Notes: generated by a model from the letters alone, not told the origin. 64,000 nucleotides of DNA from Gliomastix tumulicola (GCA_001599755.1 BCHX01000005.1:70800-134799); one strand, 5' to 3'. Shown: positions 33,155-46,054, numbered from the stretch's first letter. Numbers and translations: made by a program.

Positions 33155-36100
33155 GCCTGCAAATCTAGGTTGGGATATCTTACCTGCCTCTTACTCTCTT
33201 TTGCGTCTTATGTTCCGTTATTGGCATAAGGAACGTGACGAACTGCGGGAACAGGTTTCCCAATGGCCAAGGATCTCGTACTCAGAGTATCTTGTGCGTG
33301 ATATTTGGCCCCCCCATGACGTTGACAACGCACAGTCGTAGCATCTATCTCGCTAGCAAGCCATAGACCAACGCCGTTGCTTGATTCTTCCTGTCCATCT
33401 ACCTCTTTAGACCATTGCTGCCTGAGTTATATGCCTGAGTATGCAATAATAGCTCGACTTAGTGTTGGTCCAGAACCGTGGCCTTCATGGACTGAATGTG
33501 GGCTGGGCATGTATTGGACTGCGTTGACAGTTGTCTGAATCAACTGTGGCTACAACGTCATGGAGAGAACTGGCTCTGGGGTCATTACCAGCTATGATAT
33601 CACGATCAGCAGTCATGTCGAGTTCAAACGTAACGTGGCAATCACAAGCATCGCTTAGCAGGAAACGACGTGCCGTGTGTTGGCTTTGCTCGGCCTCCCT
33701 CCCTGCCAACTTGATGCCTTCGTAGGGGACACGTGTACATGGATGGGATTGGATAGACCTGCCTAGGGTATCCAGTGACGAAGGACAGTTCAGAACCAAC
33801 AGAGGAAGAACCCTGTCGACGCTTCGACGTTACCCTTGGATGCTGAGCTGCATTGATTCCTGCAAGTCGTGTATCTTCCTGCCAAAACTGCTAATGATCA
33901 TCACAGTCTTGACGTACCTCTAGCGCAGCCATGGTAGGATTTGCATCACAAACCTTGCATGCCATTCGATGTCGCCATCCTCGTCACCAGCTGCCGCCCT
34001 GCCTCACCCTCTCAAGAGTTTGGGAATCATGGGTCACCCCTGGGTCACCCTGAGTCACCCTGGGCCGACCTTGGAGGCCCGACACTGAAAGCTCAAGGTG
34101 ATTTGGCATGGCACATTCGCAGACGGGCACGCTGCATCAGAAAGTGAGCTATCATATGCTGAACCAGCAGCTAGTGCTGATACTCACTTCTCTAGCGGGC
34201 GCGCACCTCCTGCTCCCAACCTTGCCCCCCCTCCCTCCCTTTTGGCTAAGCGAGGACTGATAGTCGCACATACCACAAGGAGTGACTTCTGTTATGCAAG
34301 TCGCCCTCCTCGGCCAGTGGATCTGGCTGGCTGGCTAGCTTTCTGGGTAGGCCGACGACGTGCGCGCGCGTGTGCAGGATTGAAAGGGCAAAAACTCTGC
34401 CAGCAGATGGGAATGGAACCGCCGACGGCCCCAGGTGACACCTGAGGCGGCGGCCGCGCGGATTGTGCCCATGCATGAAAAGCTGGACATGTGAACAGCT
34501 TTTTCTTGCACTTTCTTTTCCCCTGCAAAACCCACGCCAAGAAGTGCAGGTTGGGGGCTGACAAAGTCGACGCAAGGGGGGGGGGGGGCGCTTTGCTGTC
34601 CTTGGCGGCGAGATGGTCTGGTCTATAGCAGAAGAATGACTATTATCGGACGCGGCAGGCGCGTTGTCAGAATAAACCAGGGGGCCTCTCACTCAAGTCA
34701 CTGGGGTACGTCCAGGCAGGCATCATCATCATCATCATCATCACCACGGAAGTCGGTGGTCACCACCCACAGAGCCAAGCACACACGTGTAGTAGCATCA
34801 AGGCCAAGATGAAGCCAGCAGGACCAACACAATACCACCGCGCGGGCCCGCCAAGAGCCTCACGTTCGATAAAACTTGGGGGACGGCTGATTGTCCGAAA
34901 AAACCCCGCGGAATTTAAATCCGAGCGCAAGGCATCCGTAAGGCATCCGCAAGGCATGCCGTACCCTTGCAAGGAGGAGGACGGACGAAAAGTCCATTCC
35001 ACGGGCTTGTTGGTTGTGATGGCTTGGGGCTTGGCTCGAGTAGCGTCAGCCCTTATATTGGGGGTATCCTGGTAATCCTGGGCCAATCCATGCTCAAAGC
35101 GTGCAATGGCCGAGCGTGCGCCTTGGAAATACAGGACGGGCAGAGGATGGAGGGGCATCCAGACCAGACCCATTCGTGGTACCGCGTAGCTGGGACGTCG
35201 TGTTCCGGTTGTGGCAGGACTTTTTGTGCTCCTTCATGTTGGTCGCTGCGTATTGCGGATGAAAATTGTCTGTTTCGCGCAAGAAACGAGCGAATGACAG
35301 ACATCTCCGCTGGAACTCCGGCCGGGTGGTGGTGGCATGGGAGGGGTAGTAGTACTACTTACTAGTTAGTAGACATGCATGATGGTTGGGAGCTCATCAA
35401 ATTGATTCCATACACCATCTGCACGAATGGCCTGACTACGTGGTGAAAGGCAGCGAGAAGTTCCCGATTCGTCGCAGTGTTGGTTGCCTTCCCTCGCATC
35501 GTTGCCCAAGAAAAGAATGCATTCAACGTTACGCCCGAGTAAAAGCCAGGGCCAATCCCTGCTCCGACGAGCACGACGTCGTGGGGGACAGGGCTGAGCG
35601 TGACAGGAAAGACGGCAAGACGAGACGACCAACAGCGCACGCGTCCAGAAACGGCGAAGACATGCAGTTGTTGCAGTGAAGCAAGCAAGCGACCCATAAC
35701 ACGCACGGCAGGTAAAGGGGGACTTCTGCTCTGCTTCGCCGCAAGGCGACCATCACTTTCGGTTTGGCCTGCACGCACGAGCATGTGAAGGAAGGTAGCG
35801 TGACCTGGCCGTCCTTGCCCTTTGCCAACCTAACATGCGTGTCAGCAAAAAAAGAAAAAAACGAGGTATCATTTTCTCGTGTTCAGTACCGACTGCCCGG
35901 GACCGTCGTCATGGGTGTCGGTCCTTGTCGCTTCCAGGCTTCGCCGGCCCTTGGTATTCGTCAGCGCGGCCACATCATGGCACGGTCTAGACAGCACAAA
36001 CCCCACGGAGGCACACGCACAGCGTCGCATCAAACGGACTGGCCGCCGTCATCACACTCGTTGGCCGGCCGAAGGAATGGCCGCCTCCCCCCAACACCCT

Positions 36101-38614
36101 CGAATGCTCGCGCGCGCGTGCGCTGCCTCTCTCTCTCTCTCTCCCTCTCTCTCATCATGATCTCTGGGCTGCAGATCCTTGCTCTCTCGTATGCACTTCG
36201 CTCAAAAAGGTTGCCCCCCCCCTCCAGGGCTTGGTCTCAACCCCCTCCTTCCACCAGGGAGCTCGCCTCCGGGCGTCAGCATTGGCTTCTGGAGAGGGGT
36301 TGCAAGCTGCAGCTGGGCGGGGTAATAGAGGGCATCCATTATCCACTTCTTGTTGGTCCCGCGACCTCGACGACGGCCATTTTTGCCGGCCACCCTCCAA
36401 GTCAGCATCACGATGCAACCCTTTGGGACGAAGGTGAGCCATCATTTCCCTCGTACGCAGCGTCGTGGCCAGTATCCATTTCCAAAGCGACTTGTTGTTT
36501 TGCTCGAGTATTGGGGACCGGCAATTCAGGAAAATCAGGATACGCGAGGTCGGAAAACGAGCCAGCCCCCAAATATAGTATGTTGGTTTATCCCTTTTCA
36601 TGCGCGTGCATGACTTAGGCAAATGCAGGATCCAGTTAGTGGTGTGGTGTGGTGTGTCCCGCATGTCTCAGCTTGCCAGTGACTGATTGGCACCGAAACA
36701 AGGCAGTTCCGATGCGATCCACGGCTTGGTCAAACACGGCACGCTGCTCTCTCGCTTACCGAGCATCGGTGTGTATGCGCGCGCGCGTGCCGTAATGAAG
36801 GCGCCATTGTCTGCCTGGAGTACCACGCCAGAACGACGAATCTCGATGCAGTGCGTCCTGATGCTCGCCCATGACAGAACACTGACCTCATCCCATTGCC
36901 TCCAATGCAGCAATCCGAGGAGCATACCACTCCTTGGCGTTGCCCCGGATGGTCTCTAGTGGAGGGCGAAGGGGCCGTCTTCACCCTCCATGTCAGCACG
37001 TACGTAACGCGGGCCGCAGAATGCGACCAGTTGGGCCATCTCGGCATATCTCTCAACGAGGAAGGTCCTGTGCGAAGCCACGAAATGCTCAGGTTGGTCG
37101 ACGGCTTCCGTCTGTCGTCGCCCTCCACCTTTGTTGGCATTGAGGATGTGCTGCTGCATTTTGTGTGTCATACCCACCCCAGCGTCTCAATCAATACATT
37201 GCCTGGAGGCGCAAAGCATTGACCTTTTTTTTTAGTGGATGTGGTGTGCTGCACGTACTATACACACTATTGCTTTCTATTTCCCAAAATGCAATGCTGC
37301 ATATCCTGCCTGCCTCGCTCTCCATCCCACCATCCCACCATCCATGCATCCGACAGTCACGCCGACCCCGAGGCCACCTTCACGTTATCATCTTGCACAT
37401 ATTACGCACTCGACTTTTCCCAACACCTTTCCTTCCGTTATCACGCCACACCACCTTCTCCTCTGCACCCAGTCACGGCGCTTTGAGCTAAGAAATCCGA
37501 TCCACAGCCAGCAACCAACTGGATGTCGAGGCACAAACATATCACACTTCTTTTCCTGCAGGAAAGCGGATACGGGACGCCTCTTCTCAGTCAGAAAATG
37601 CCCTCCCCAGCTGCAGAGTATGCCACTTTTTTTCACAGGTGACGGACGCAATTGCCGCGAGAAGCCTGTCTCCAGCCAGCCCAGACGTCTCCCTCCTCGG
37701 ACTCCCGTTCGAATTCAACCGTCATGGCCCGTCGTCAAAGCATGGCGTGTCGTGACTCTGAGAAAAGCTGAAGAACCCGGTCCCTGGCGCTAGAATGAAT
37801 TTGCCCAGTTACTTAGCGCAAGCTTGTCTGGTCAGCTCCAGAAATACCCGACGCCTGACGCCTGTCTTCTTCTGGTGGCCCCCTGGTTAGAAGCATCGCA
37901 GCGACATGACTCCACCGGCCCCGGAGCACGCCCACAAGCTTATCATCATCTTGTGCACATCTATAGATAGTACTTGCATGCGGGAGGTACGAATGTCCCC
38001 CTCTGAGTGTCAGGGTTCAGGGTCCAACTGTGTCCAACAACCAACAAAACAACAGCCCTTGTCCCTGCAGGCAAGTCATCCGGACGGCGACGTGCTGGGT
38101 CACCGTGCCGTCCAAGACTCGCCATCACATCATCGGGTCTGACGACTTTGCCGAAATGGATGCGAGTGTGTACGAAACCGTCTTCGTGCATGTAGGCGAT
38201 GGAAGCTGACAGACATGCCCCGCCGAGACAGCTCCAGATAGCCAACCCCAGATGACCACCGAACAACCAACACAGGGCGGGGTAAAAAGATAAGTGGCGA
38301 GTTGAGGAGTGGGACCGCGACTTCGTGATCCGGGTAGATAATGCCAGCTCTGTTCCTTCATATTCTGGGCTGATCCCCCGACTTTTCCATCACCCACGAA
38401 AGATCTGTTCAACCACCCACCCCGCAGATTCGAGCCTAAAGTTCCCCTGCCCTTTCTCGCTTGTGCTACGATACTAGCCTCTCCCCCTGATCCTCCCTTG
38501 CACCGGTACCTGCTTGGTCAAACCTGGAAGCTTGTGACCGCGTTGCATCTTGATCGATCCTGGAGAACGACAGGGGGTAAGACACACAACACACACATAC
38601 AGCAAGACTCGAAC
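33155..38614. other. 5.4-kb gene-free spacer
   Basis: No frame here shows a recognisable domain or consistent splicing. The largest (plus, 35764-36618) contains CT-microsatellite translation and no conserved motif. Features seen are a 13-base G run at 34576-34588, a CATCAT microsatellite at 34724-34743, short CTCTCT tracts near 36128-36152, and ATGCAATGC-type repeats. A long non-coding RNA or long regulatory region cannot be excluded. Confidence 0.45.
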
Positions 38615-39901
38615 ATGGTATGTCCCCCCCTCCCCCCTTCCACCCTCCCCCAATTGTGTGCACTTTCCGATGTCTAGTATATAAAGCAAAGACCCTCTCC
38701 TAACCAAAGCTTTCCCCGCGTTTCTTCATAGGCACCCGAGACGATGACGACATACCAATCAATCCGACGGCTGCTCCTTTGACTTCTACGCCCGGCCTTC
38801 CTCACCACGCCCCGACTCCCCCGCCACGGCGAGATTCGAACCTGGGGAAACCCTGCCGGGGAGAGACAGACTGGGCGTGGGAGGACGTTCACCGGGATAG
38901 TCACCGACAAGTCGGAATTTTACGAGAAGAACTCATCCGAGTGGGACAAGGCGGCTCTCAAGTCGTATCAATACTTGGATGACATCAAGATCATTGAGGA
39001 GTGGGCCACAAAGACTCTCAAGTTCAAGAGGCCGGGTGAAACGATTGTGGAATACGGGCCGGGGTAAGTTCCAATGTCCAATTGACGCGCGCGCGAGCAC
39101 ACAAATCAGTGTGTGTCCCCATGTCCGAAAACGAAAAAAGCTGACCCCCGAGTCCAGGGCCACGGGCAAGATGCTGCCCATCACACAGCTGCTCCCCGAG
39201 GGGTGCCACTACCTCGCCGTCGACATGGACCGGCCGTTTCTCAAGACCACGGTCGCCAGCGTCACGCTGACCAACCCCAAGATCACCGCGGCGGGCATCG
39301 AGAGCAGCTTCGACAACTTCCCCGAGATCCTTGATCTGGTCCACGGACCCAAGCTCATCGTCTCCTTGGGCTCGAACCTGCTCAACCACCCTCAACCCAT
39401 GGAGCAGATGCGCCCGATCGCCGAGAAGCTGAGCTCGGAGGATAGAATATACCTGTCCATTGACTGCCACGGGGAGGGGGACGAGGCCACGATCGCGGCG
39501 CCGTACCTGGAGCCCGCGTTCATGAGGTTCATCGAAGGCACCCTCGAGTCCATCGACGGCTACAAGGCTGAGCAGTGGGAGCTGGGGTCGGGGCTGCGAA
39601 CCACGCCGGTGACCCGGTACTCGTTCACCCTGACCGCCAAGGAAAACGTCAAGATCAGAGAGGAGCTGTACCCCGAGGGCTCGGTCATCGAGTTCTTCCC
39701 CTGCTACAAGTCTAGCGAAGCCGCTGTCAGGGCCATCACCTCCGAGCTCGGCATGTGGGTGGTCGCCTCTCACCATTTGCCCAATTCCAAGATGTGTATG
39801 TGAATTCATTCCTTCCCCCGCCCCCCCCCCCCTTTCGGACTTTTCTTTTCACGAGCTGACACCAAGCGCGCGCAGACCATTTCCTTCTCGAGAAGTACTA
39901 G
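38615..39901 (+). CDS. EgtD/EasF-like SAM-dependent methyltransferase, 5' end disrupted or mis-spliced
   Basis: The 3' part is clear: exon 39158-39795 and a last exon 39876-39901, preceded by an exon ending at 39063 (GTAAGT..CCAG intron of 94 bp). The protein has EYGPGATGKMLP as SAM-binding loop, YLAVDMDR, LIVSLGSNLLNHP and a C-terminal MYHFLLEKY end, the order found in the histidine-specific methyltransferase family (Methyltransf_33; EgtD, and EasF of ergot alkaloid synthesis). N-methylation of an amino acid or indole alkaloid is therefore the likely chemistry. The start appears to be ATG immediately followed by an intron (38618-38731). The next 150 bases, however, read sensibly only if the frame shifts by +1 near 38760 and back near 38896, and the unshifted frame has a TGA at 38780. 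Alternatives are a downstream acceptor or sequence errors. Confidence 0.65.
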
Positions 39902-41823
39902 GCTCAATGAACCAGTCATGGCCTTGCGCTGATACACACCAGCGCATCCTGTCTGTCACGTCTTTGCACTTGGTGATCTGGTCGGAGGAACCCCAAAGCA
40001 TGTGTTTTTTTTCTCTTTCTTTCCCTCCCTTGCTTTCAGGGCTTGTCATGAGTTCTAGCAATCCCGTCCCGTATCGAGGCGACTCATTGTCTCAAAACAC
40101 TAGGCAACTGTGGTTGGGGGGGGTGGAATCTTTTGTCTGCATTTTGTAGCACTAATTTTGCTGAATATCGTTCTTGCCTTAATGATTGATTGATGGGGAT
40201 GTCGAAATCCTAGCTAGCTGCCGTTCAAAATTTGCAATTGATTTATCGCGTCTTTGTTCGCACGTGTCCCGCATCCGAGTGATCCCGTTGGCGCTGAAAT
40301 CTCGGGGCCCTTGTGACATTGCCATGGTGTGATCCTGTAGGTAGGCGTAACGGACTTTCTTGGCCCGATCAGCGTAAATGCTCGGCGATCTCGCGTCCAG
40401 ATGCCACTCGGAGTTAAGCATGGGGCTCGCAAGGCGATAACGTGTGGCTGGGAGCTGCCCAGACTTCACAGCACCCCGCTATATTCTGATACGATGGAAG
40501 TGTTGTTGGGGGATAAGCGAATATGACAGGAAAACATCCGTCGAACTCGCCTGAGAATAAAATCTAAGTAGACAGACGACTGTTGAATACAAGAACGCGT
40601 TCAAGAAGAAGATTAGAGGGGAAAATAGGTGCCTGGTGGCCCCTGATGGAAGCATGGGATGCTTGGGCTCACAGAAGCCTAGCAGGGAGCACGCACATTC
40701 CGCAGCACTATTGCACGGCCCAACCACCTTCTATCTAGTCTCTGAATACACCTAAGTCTTTAAAATCACGTGGAGCTTAGCTACAAGGGCCCCTAGCTCA
40801 TTTGCGTCACGGAGAGAGACGGAGGATCCCCCCCCCTCCGTGGATCCTCCAAATCAGGCTAGAGAACGACGGACTCTTCCTTAACAGATAGACAAGCTGA
40901 AGATTCTGATAAGATGGGCTGTCGATGCTGTCTTCGGCTGATTACTCTACATGATGATCAGGAAAACATGAAAGTTCAAGGAGCCGCAAGCGCTGACCGA
41001 GCAAAGGTGTTCCAAGTGGACGTTGAGAGCTTACGGCGAGATCGGAGCCGAGCCAAGTGTATTTCGATTGAAAGTCAAGGCTAAGATACCTTGGATACCG
41101 GCACTTAGTTCATCGATCGCGGTTGGCTGATGTCAATACCTCTTGGACGAAGAGACGTCTCTCTGAGGGTATTGAGTACAGTAAGCGGCGATGCTACAAC
41201 CAACACACAGAAGGGCCTCCCTCGCTGGTCTCTCTCCGGATTGGAGATAACATCTCCAGACGCTCTCCAATGGCGTACTATAATGGACATGAGAACGATA
41301 GACAGCAGACCTCAGCTTTGAATGCTGACGTTGACGATATCGGAATAGAAACAGGGTACCGATAGTTCAGCAATATCCCCATTCCAACCCTCAGCCCTAA
41401 CCAGAGACGCTGCTCCTCTTATCTTTTCTCCACGTCAGAGAGAGCCCTGAGAACAGTCATACGGGTGTTTGCTGGGGGGGGGTCTGCCCTTCTTTCCTTG
41501 ATCTTAACTCCCCGAGGTCATCTCGAGCTATATTTAGAGTTGACAGAACTGGCAAATGGTCTGGGTGTTATTCCTTCGGAGGCCTGTCGACGATTCTTAG
41601 TGCTTATTGGGTCTGACCTGACCCCAGTCTCATAGGCTCCTCTCACGGGCTCCTCTCGGTGGTTCGGTCCCGTAAGTGGGCTCACATCGTGAGATTCGTG
41701 ACTATTTAAGCTCGACGTCAGCCAGGTCGAACTCGCTTTGAAATATTCCCGAGCGCCATTTTCCAATCCAAGCAGCCCAACCCCTTCCACGTTTCCCGTG
41801 GACTGACAGCTCGACCCCTAATC
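39902..41823. other. intergenic region, no protein gene seen
   Basis: There are short frames only. A stretch around 40370-40480 has weak resemblance to a 5S rRNA internal region (listed among the findings). Single-base runs include C runs near 39820 and 40830 and a G run near 40117. The region just before 41824 contains a TATTTAA element about 120 bp from the next ATG. Confidence 0.4.
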
Positions 41824-43061
41824 ATGGCCGCCAACTTGATCCTCGACATCACCGCCAACGGCAAGCTGTTCCTCGAATCCGGTGACGATGGCGCCAGGCA
41901 GAAGATCATAGCCGCCGCCAGCGCCCTTATCACCGAGCTGGAGAACCCTGGCGAGCAGCTAGCAAGGATCGGCTGGGGCGAGCCCACCCGCACGGCGGCG
42001 CTTCGCACGGCGTTCGAGCTGGGCATCTTCAAGAAGCTGGGCGAGAAGCCTCAGAATAGCAAGCAGCTGACCGAAGGCACGTCTGCTGACCCGGCGCTCA
42101 TCGGTACGTGTGCCCTATCAAGACTGAGAGGAACAGACTGATGCTGATCGAGACCGCCGGACCAGCCCGCATTCTGAAGCACCTCGCTGCCAACGGCATC
42201 GTCAAGGAGGTTGGCCAGGATCAGTACGTCGGCACGCCGTTCTCCGGCGCTACCAACGACGAGACCATCGGGGCGGGCTTGACGTACAGCTTTGAAGGGA
42301 TGATCCCTACCTTCCAGGGTCTGCCCGAGTACCTGGCCAAGATCGACTATCAGACGCCCACCGATAGCGACGACGGCCCCGTCCAGTACGGCCTGAGGAC
42401 CGACAAGCCATTCTTTGGCGTCCTTCAGGACAATCCTCGCCTGGGAGCAGCCTTCAATAACTTCATGACTGGGTATGCTGAAGTTCGACCTCGTTGGTTC
42501 GACTTCTACCCCGTCAGAGCCCGCCTGCTCGACGGTGCTGAGTCCTCCGGCGGTACCTTTCTCATCGATGTGGGAGGCGGCCTCGGTGGCGAGCTGCGGC
42601 GTCTGCACAGCAAGCACACAGACATTGTCGGCCAACTTGTCCTGCAGGACCTCCCGTCCGTTATCGCGCAGGCGAGGGAGTCTGGAGATCTTCCCAGCGG
42701 TATCAACCCCGTCGCGCACGACTTCTTCGAGCCGCAGCCGGAGGGGTTCCACGGAGCGAGGGCCTACTTCATGCGCCTCATTCTTCACGACTGGCCCGAC
42801 AGCAAGAGTGCCGAGATCCTGGCCAACCTGCGCCAGGCGATGAAGAAGGGGTATTCGAAGCTGCTGATCAACGAGACTGTCCTGCGTGATACTGGCGCCC
42901 CCTGGCAGCAGACCTCGCTCGACATGACCATGCTGTCTATGCTCATCAGCAGGGAGCGTACTGAGACCCAGTGGCGTGAGCTGCTAGCGGAAGCTGGGCT
43001 GGAAATCAGCGGTATTTGGAGCCAAGGAAACGAGAGCGTTATTGAAGCGGTAGCCGTGTAA
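41824..43061 (+). CDS. O-methyltransferase (COMT family)
   Basis: This is a two-exon gene: 41824-42103 and 42166-43061, joined across a 62-bp GTACGT..CCAG intron in phase 1. It encodes 391 residues, the usual length for fungal class II plant-type O-methyltransferases. The SAM motif DVGGGLGGEL begins at about residue 228. The acceptor-side block AYFMRLILHDWPD places the catalytic base at His 301, and LLINETVL follows as motif IV/V. An N-terminal winged-helix dimerisation domain is seen (ELGIFKKLGEKP; LKHLAANGIVKE). Such enzymes methylate phenolic hydroxyls of polyketides and other secondary metabolites. No synthase gene lies nearby, so its pathway is unknown. The ATG is in ATCATGGCC context. 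Confidence 0.9.
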
Positions 43062-43393
43062 ACGCGCACAAGGATAGAATCGTCCAAGGGAACATGAAAG
43101 AGGGCAACTGAAACGTGGTCGAAGGGGCGGCATGACAAGTGGCCAGTCCAGGGGTCTTTGTTGCTCATAACAAGAGGAGGTGCTGTGTATTTTCCGTGTC
43201 TTGCAACAACGTTGTTCTCCGTCCAACGTGTCCTAATTGTGAAGGAATGCGTCGTTCGAAGCTCGAGGAGACCTCCCGCAGCAGTTGGATCTGCACAAGA
43301 TACCGACCGCGTTGACTTGTCCAAGAGCCTCGGCCGCCAATCATAACCACCAAGATCTCCTCACCAACCCTCCGTAAAGGCCATGCATTCAAC

Positions 43394-43892
43394 TCATACG
43401 CAGCTTCGTCGTCCCGTCGTGTGCAATCGTCGAATGTCTTGTTTTTCCTTTTCCCTCGCGGACGCCACAACATCCAAGTAAACGCCAAGTGGCGAGCCGT
43501 TGTTTAATAGGGCACACTGCCCGGTAAACATCTCCCTTTGGTCAAATAGCCTCAGTGTGGCTTGTCTCGGTTCACCTCCATAAGTCGTCGCATGCTGTAC
43601 ACAATCCAATCTCGCATCCGGAGATGCTCCAGTGCATAGCCCTCGTCGCAGAATACGATCGTGATGCTCATGTTCCTACAGATGTTAGTTAGCGGCTCAA
43701 CTCTTTGACCCAAATCATTAAATGGCATACCTGACATGGACGACGACAGAGGGACCTCATGAGCTCATCCAAGATGCGCATGATGTTGGTTGGCAAACCG
43801 TGAATTGACACAGACTGGAATAGTGGTCCCATTGCCAACGCACGGCTATTCTTGGAAGTGCCTGGGAAGACCTTGAGGGTCTCGTGGTCCAT
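43394..43892 (-). CDS. hypothetical two-exon gene, possibly disrupted
   Basis: Exon 1 (43892-43731) and exon 2 (43675-43394) are joined by a 55-bp GTATGC..TGTAG intron with a perfect CTAAC branch site, giving 147 residues. The coding character of exon 1 is good (LALAMGPLFQSVSIHG-type, then LPTNIMRILDELMR) and is open further upstream. Beyond the intron, however, the most protein-like frame (NMSITIVFCDEGYALEHLRM) is not the one reached by splicing. Reaching it needs a one-base shift near 43757. So the gene is either as modelled or a pseudogene with one frameshift. No family is recognised. Confidence 0.35.
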
Positions 43893-44527
43893 GAAGGACG
43901 CCGACCATGCACGACAGAGCCATTGTTGCAGCTCCTTTGTCGGCTTATCGTTGAGTTGGGTGCTGGGACAGGACCGCCATAAGCTTGCCCCTCCTACCGC
44001 GACTGATGGGGGAACATTCCATTACCTTGACCAAGGACGGCGCAAGGGCGGAAACGGCGAGTCGTGCTGATCTGGGACTAGTCGAATACTTGTAAGATAC
44101 TAGTAGGACAGAAAGACGACGGAGATGGAGAAGTCGGCCGGGAGAGATGTAGGCCGAGAGAGTTGGAGGCCGAGAGAGAAGACAAAGGGTACGTCAGTAG
44201 CGTTTAAATACTGCGACTTCCAGGCCTTCCGCGATATTCTGGCGAGGTCCTTGATGGCCCAAAGAGGTTAGGCGTCGTCCTCACCGACCGCTGACCGCCT
44301 CCTTCCCTGCCCAGTTCCTGCCTATTTTTTCCCACTTCCTGCCCAGAGGCAAGCAAAGCTTTGCAATGATCTGCAAAAGGCCATGTAAACAGTCAGTATT
44401 CGGTCCTTGTCTAATAGGCTTGAATAGGGTTTATTGTCCACTGAGCGCCTAATAGTACAACTTCGGGTGTCCCAACTCCCATATGCTTCTTCAAGCCCAG
44501 TCGATTCTTGTACTATTTCTGCCCTCA

Positions 44528-45160
44528 TTACACGACGGAATCTATGGCCTCGCCCTGGCAAAGGTGACGGATCCCCGCGACATTGCGATCGACTACTTTC
44601 TGACTGCGGCCTTCAGCAAACACACCATAGTCGGTGGGCTCCATTGGAAGTGGCATCTCTGGGCATTCCAGTGTCGTCGGATGGTCTTTGAGCAAGTGAC
44701 TGTTGTCCTCCAAGTAGTGCGGAAATTAGATATCAACTTGGTCCATTCACTCCACCGTGTCTTGTGTCGAGGCTTCGGGTCATCAATGTCGTTGATGAAC
44801 TCTGGGTATATAATAATGCGCCTGTCCGTGCCTTTGACGCGGCCTGGGATGGTCATCGGGGCACACAGCCCATCTCCTCATCCTTCTGCCCCAGGACAGG
44901 CAGATAGTTCTTCGTCCCCGTGAATTTTGGTCACGAGGATCCGGGCATTGTCCTGTGTCTCTCGAATGTGACCGGGGGAGACTATGGGCGGGGTGCTCGA
45001 TGGGTCAGGAACGTACTCTTCGAGGACGATCGCGAGTTCGTTGATGCTTGCGTTCTGGATGTCGAGCTCATTCGGACTCCAACTCCTTCCAGCTTGGGTA
45101 GGGTCGTGTTGCTTCAAAGCAGCTTCACTGAGAGAGGACGCCTTCTTCTGTCCCGTATAT
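44528..45160 (-). pseudogene. relic of the family also present at 21829-22125
   Basis: The minus strand reads from about 45160 with NELDIQNASINELAIV and ARILVTKIHG, matching the plus-strand copy at 21829. After an in-frame TGA at about 44878, where a CGA codon is plausible (a C-to-T change), the same frame continues with RRIIIYPEFINDIDDPKPR. Near 44755 a one-base shift leads to a further protein-like segment with MPLPMEPTDYGVFAEGRSQK and HLCQGEAIDSVV, ending at 44528. One stop and one frameshift make it a pseudogene. The original protein was at least 200 residues. I do not recognise its function. Confidence 0.45.
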
Positions 45161-46054
45161 CACGGACGCAGATAACAAGGCGCGCCCGTCTCGCAGGTAT
45201 TCCGGTCCGATAACCCCAGCCGCGGGGGCTGTATGCGATGTCATGTACTTCTTCCATTGTAGGTAGGTCCCTAATTCAGTGATTAGAAATAGATAAGTTG
45301 ATGATCACAAGAACACTCTAACCGGGAGACTGTTCTAGACGGAGAGCGGGCGCACCTTAGGTTGGCGGTGATGAAATAAAGGCAGGGCAACAAGAACAAG
45401 TAAATCGAGCCGAGATTGGTGGCAGAATTGCGGCTATGTAACTGCACTGCATGGCGTGGAGGGTACAAGGTAGAAATTCGATGGATGGTGCCTGGAAATC
45501 AGTGAAGAGTAGTACCTAGGAAAGCAGGAGAGTACATTTTGAGAGGTCAGCTGGTGGGGCTGTCCCTCGGGGTACCACGCGGCCGAGTAAATACTGTAGT
45601 TACGGGACCATATAATTTGGGTGTGTAAGTGGCTCAAGTTTTTCGTCAACTTTGTGCGTGACAAGACTCTCGCGCTGGCCGCTCAGCGGAACAAACGAAC
45701 GCCACAAGAGCCGGAATAAGTTGAAAAAGAGAATCTCAGTTCTTACGATCCCATTGAGTAATGGCTGCCTTTTTTGAAGTCTCAATTACGATACTACGTT
45801 GGTTTACAATAACATTTACAGATCATTGGGTGGACATTTCGGGACAGGTTTCGTAGGGCTGGATTCTCTCCAAACTCAATGGCAAGCGACCACATAAATC
45901 CAGACTCCTGGTTTTCGGGTCTTGGCAGAGAATTTCACTGTTTACCAGGAATAAGGTTCTTCCTTCCCTGCATCCCAACTTGAAATCTCCTAACTCTAAC
46001 ACAACTTTTTCAAGCCCAACCCACCTTCTGTCATCATCACACGCACGATCAAAC
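45161..46054. other. intergenic region, no gene seen
   Basis: There are only short frames without domain or splice support. The last 100 bases form the upstream region of the gene-like sequence starting at 46055. Confidence 0.4.

Noticed and set aside
35764..36618. 284-codon plus-strand open frame
   Set aside because: It includes translated CT and CG microsatellites, has no conserved motif, no introns and no plausible start context. It is treated as chance in GC-rich DNA.
38820..38850. tRNA B-box-like GGTTCGAATC on the minus strand
   Set aside because: The flanking bases cannot form the T-stem, and the sequence lies in the methyltransferase 5' coding region.
11492..43061. Secondary-metabolite cluster (regulators, desaturase, two methyltransferases)
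   Set aside because: There is no core synthase or tailoring oxidase, and genes are separated by many kilobases of unrelated or empty DNA.
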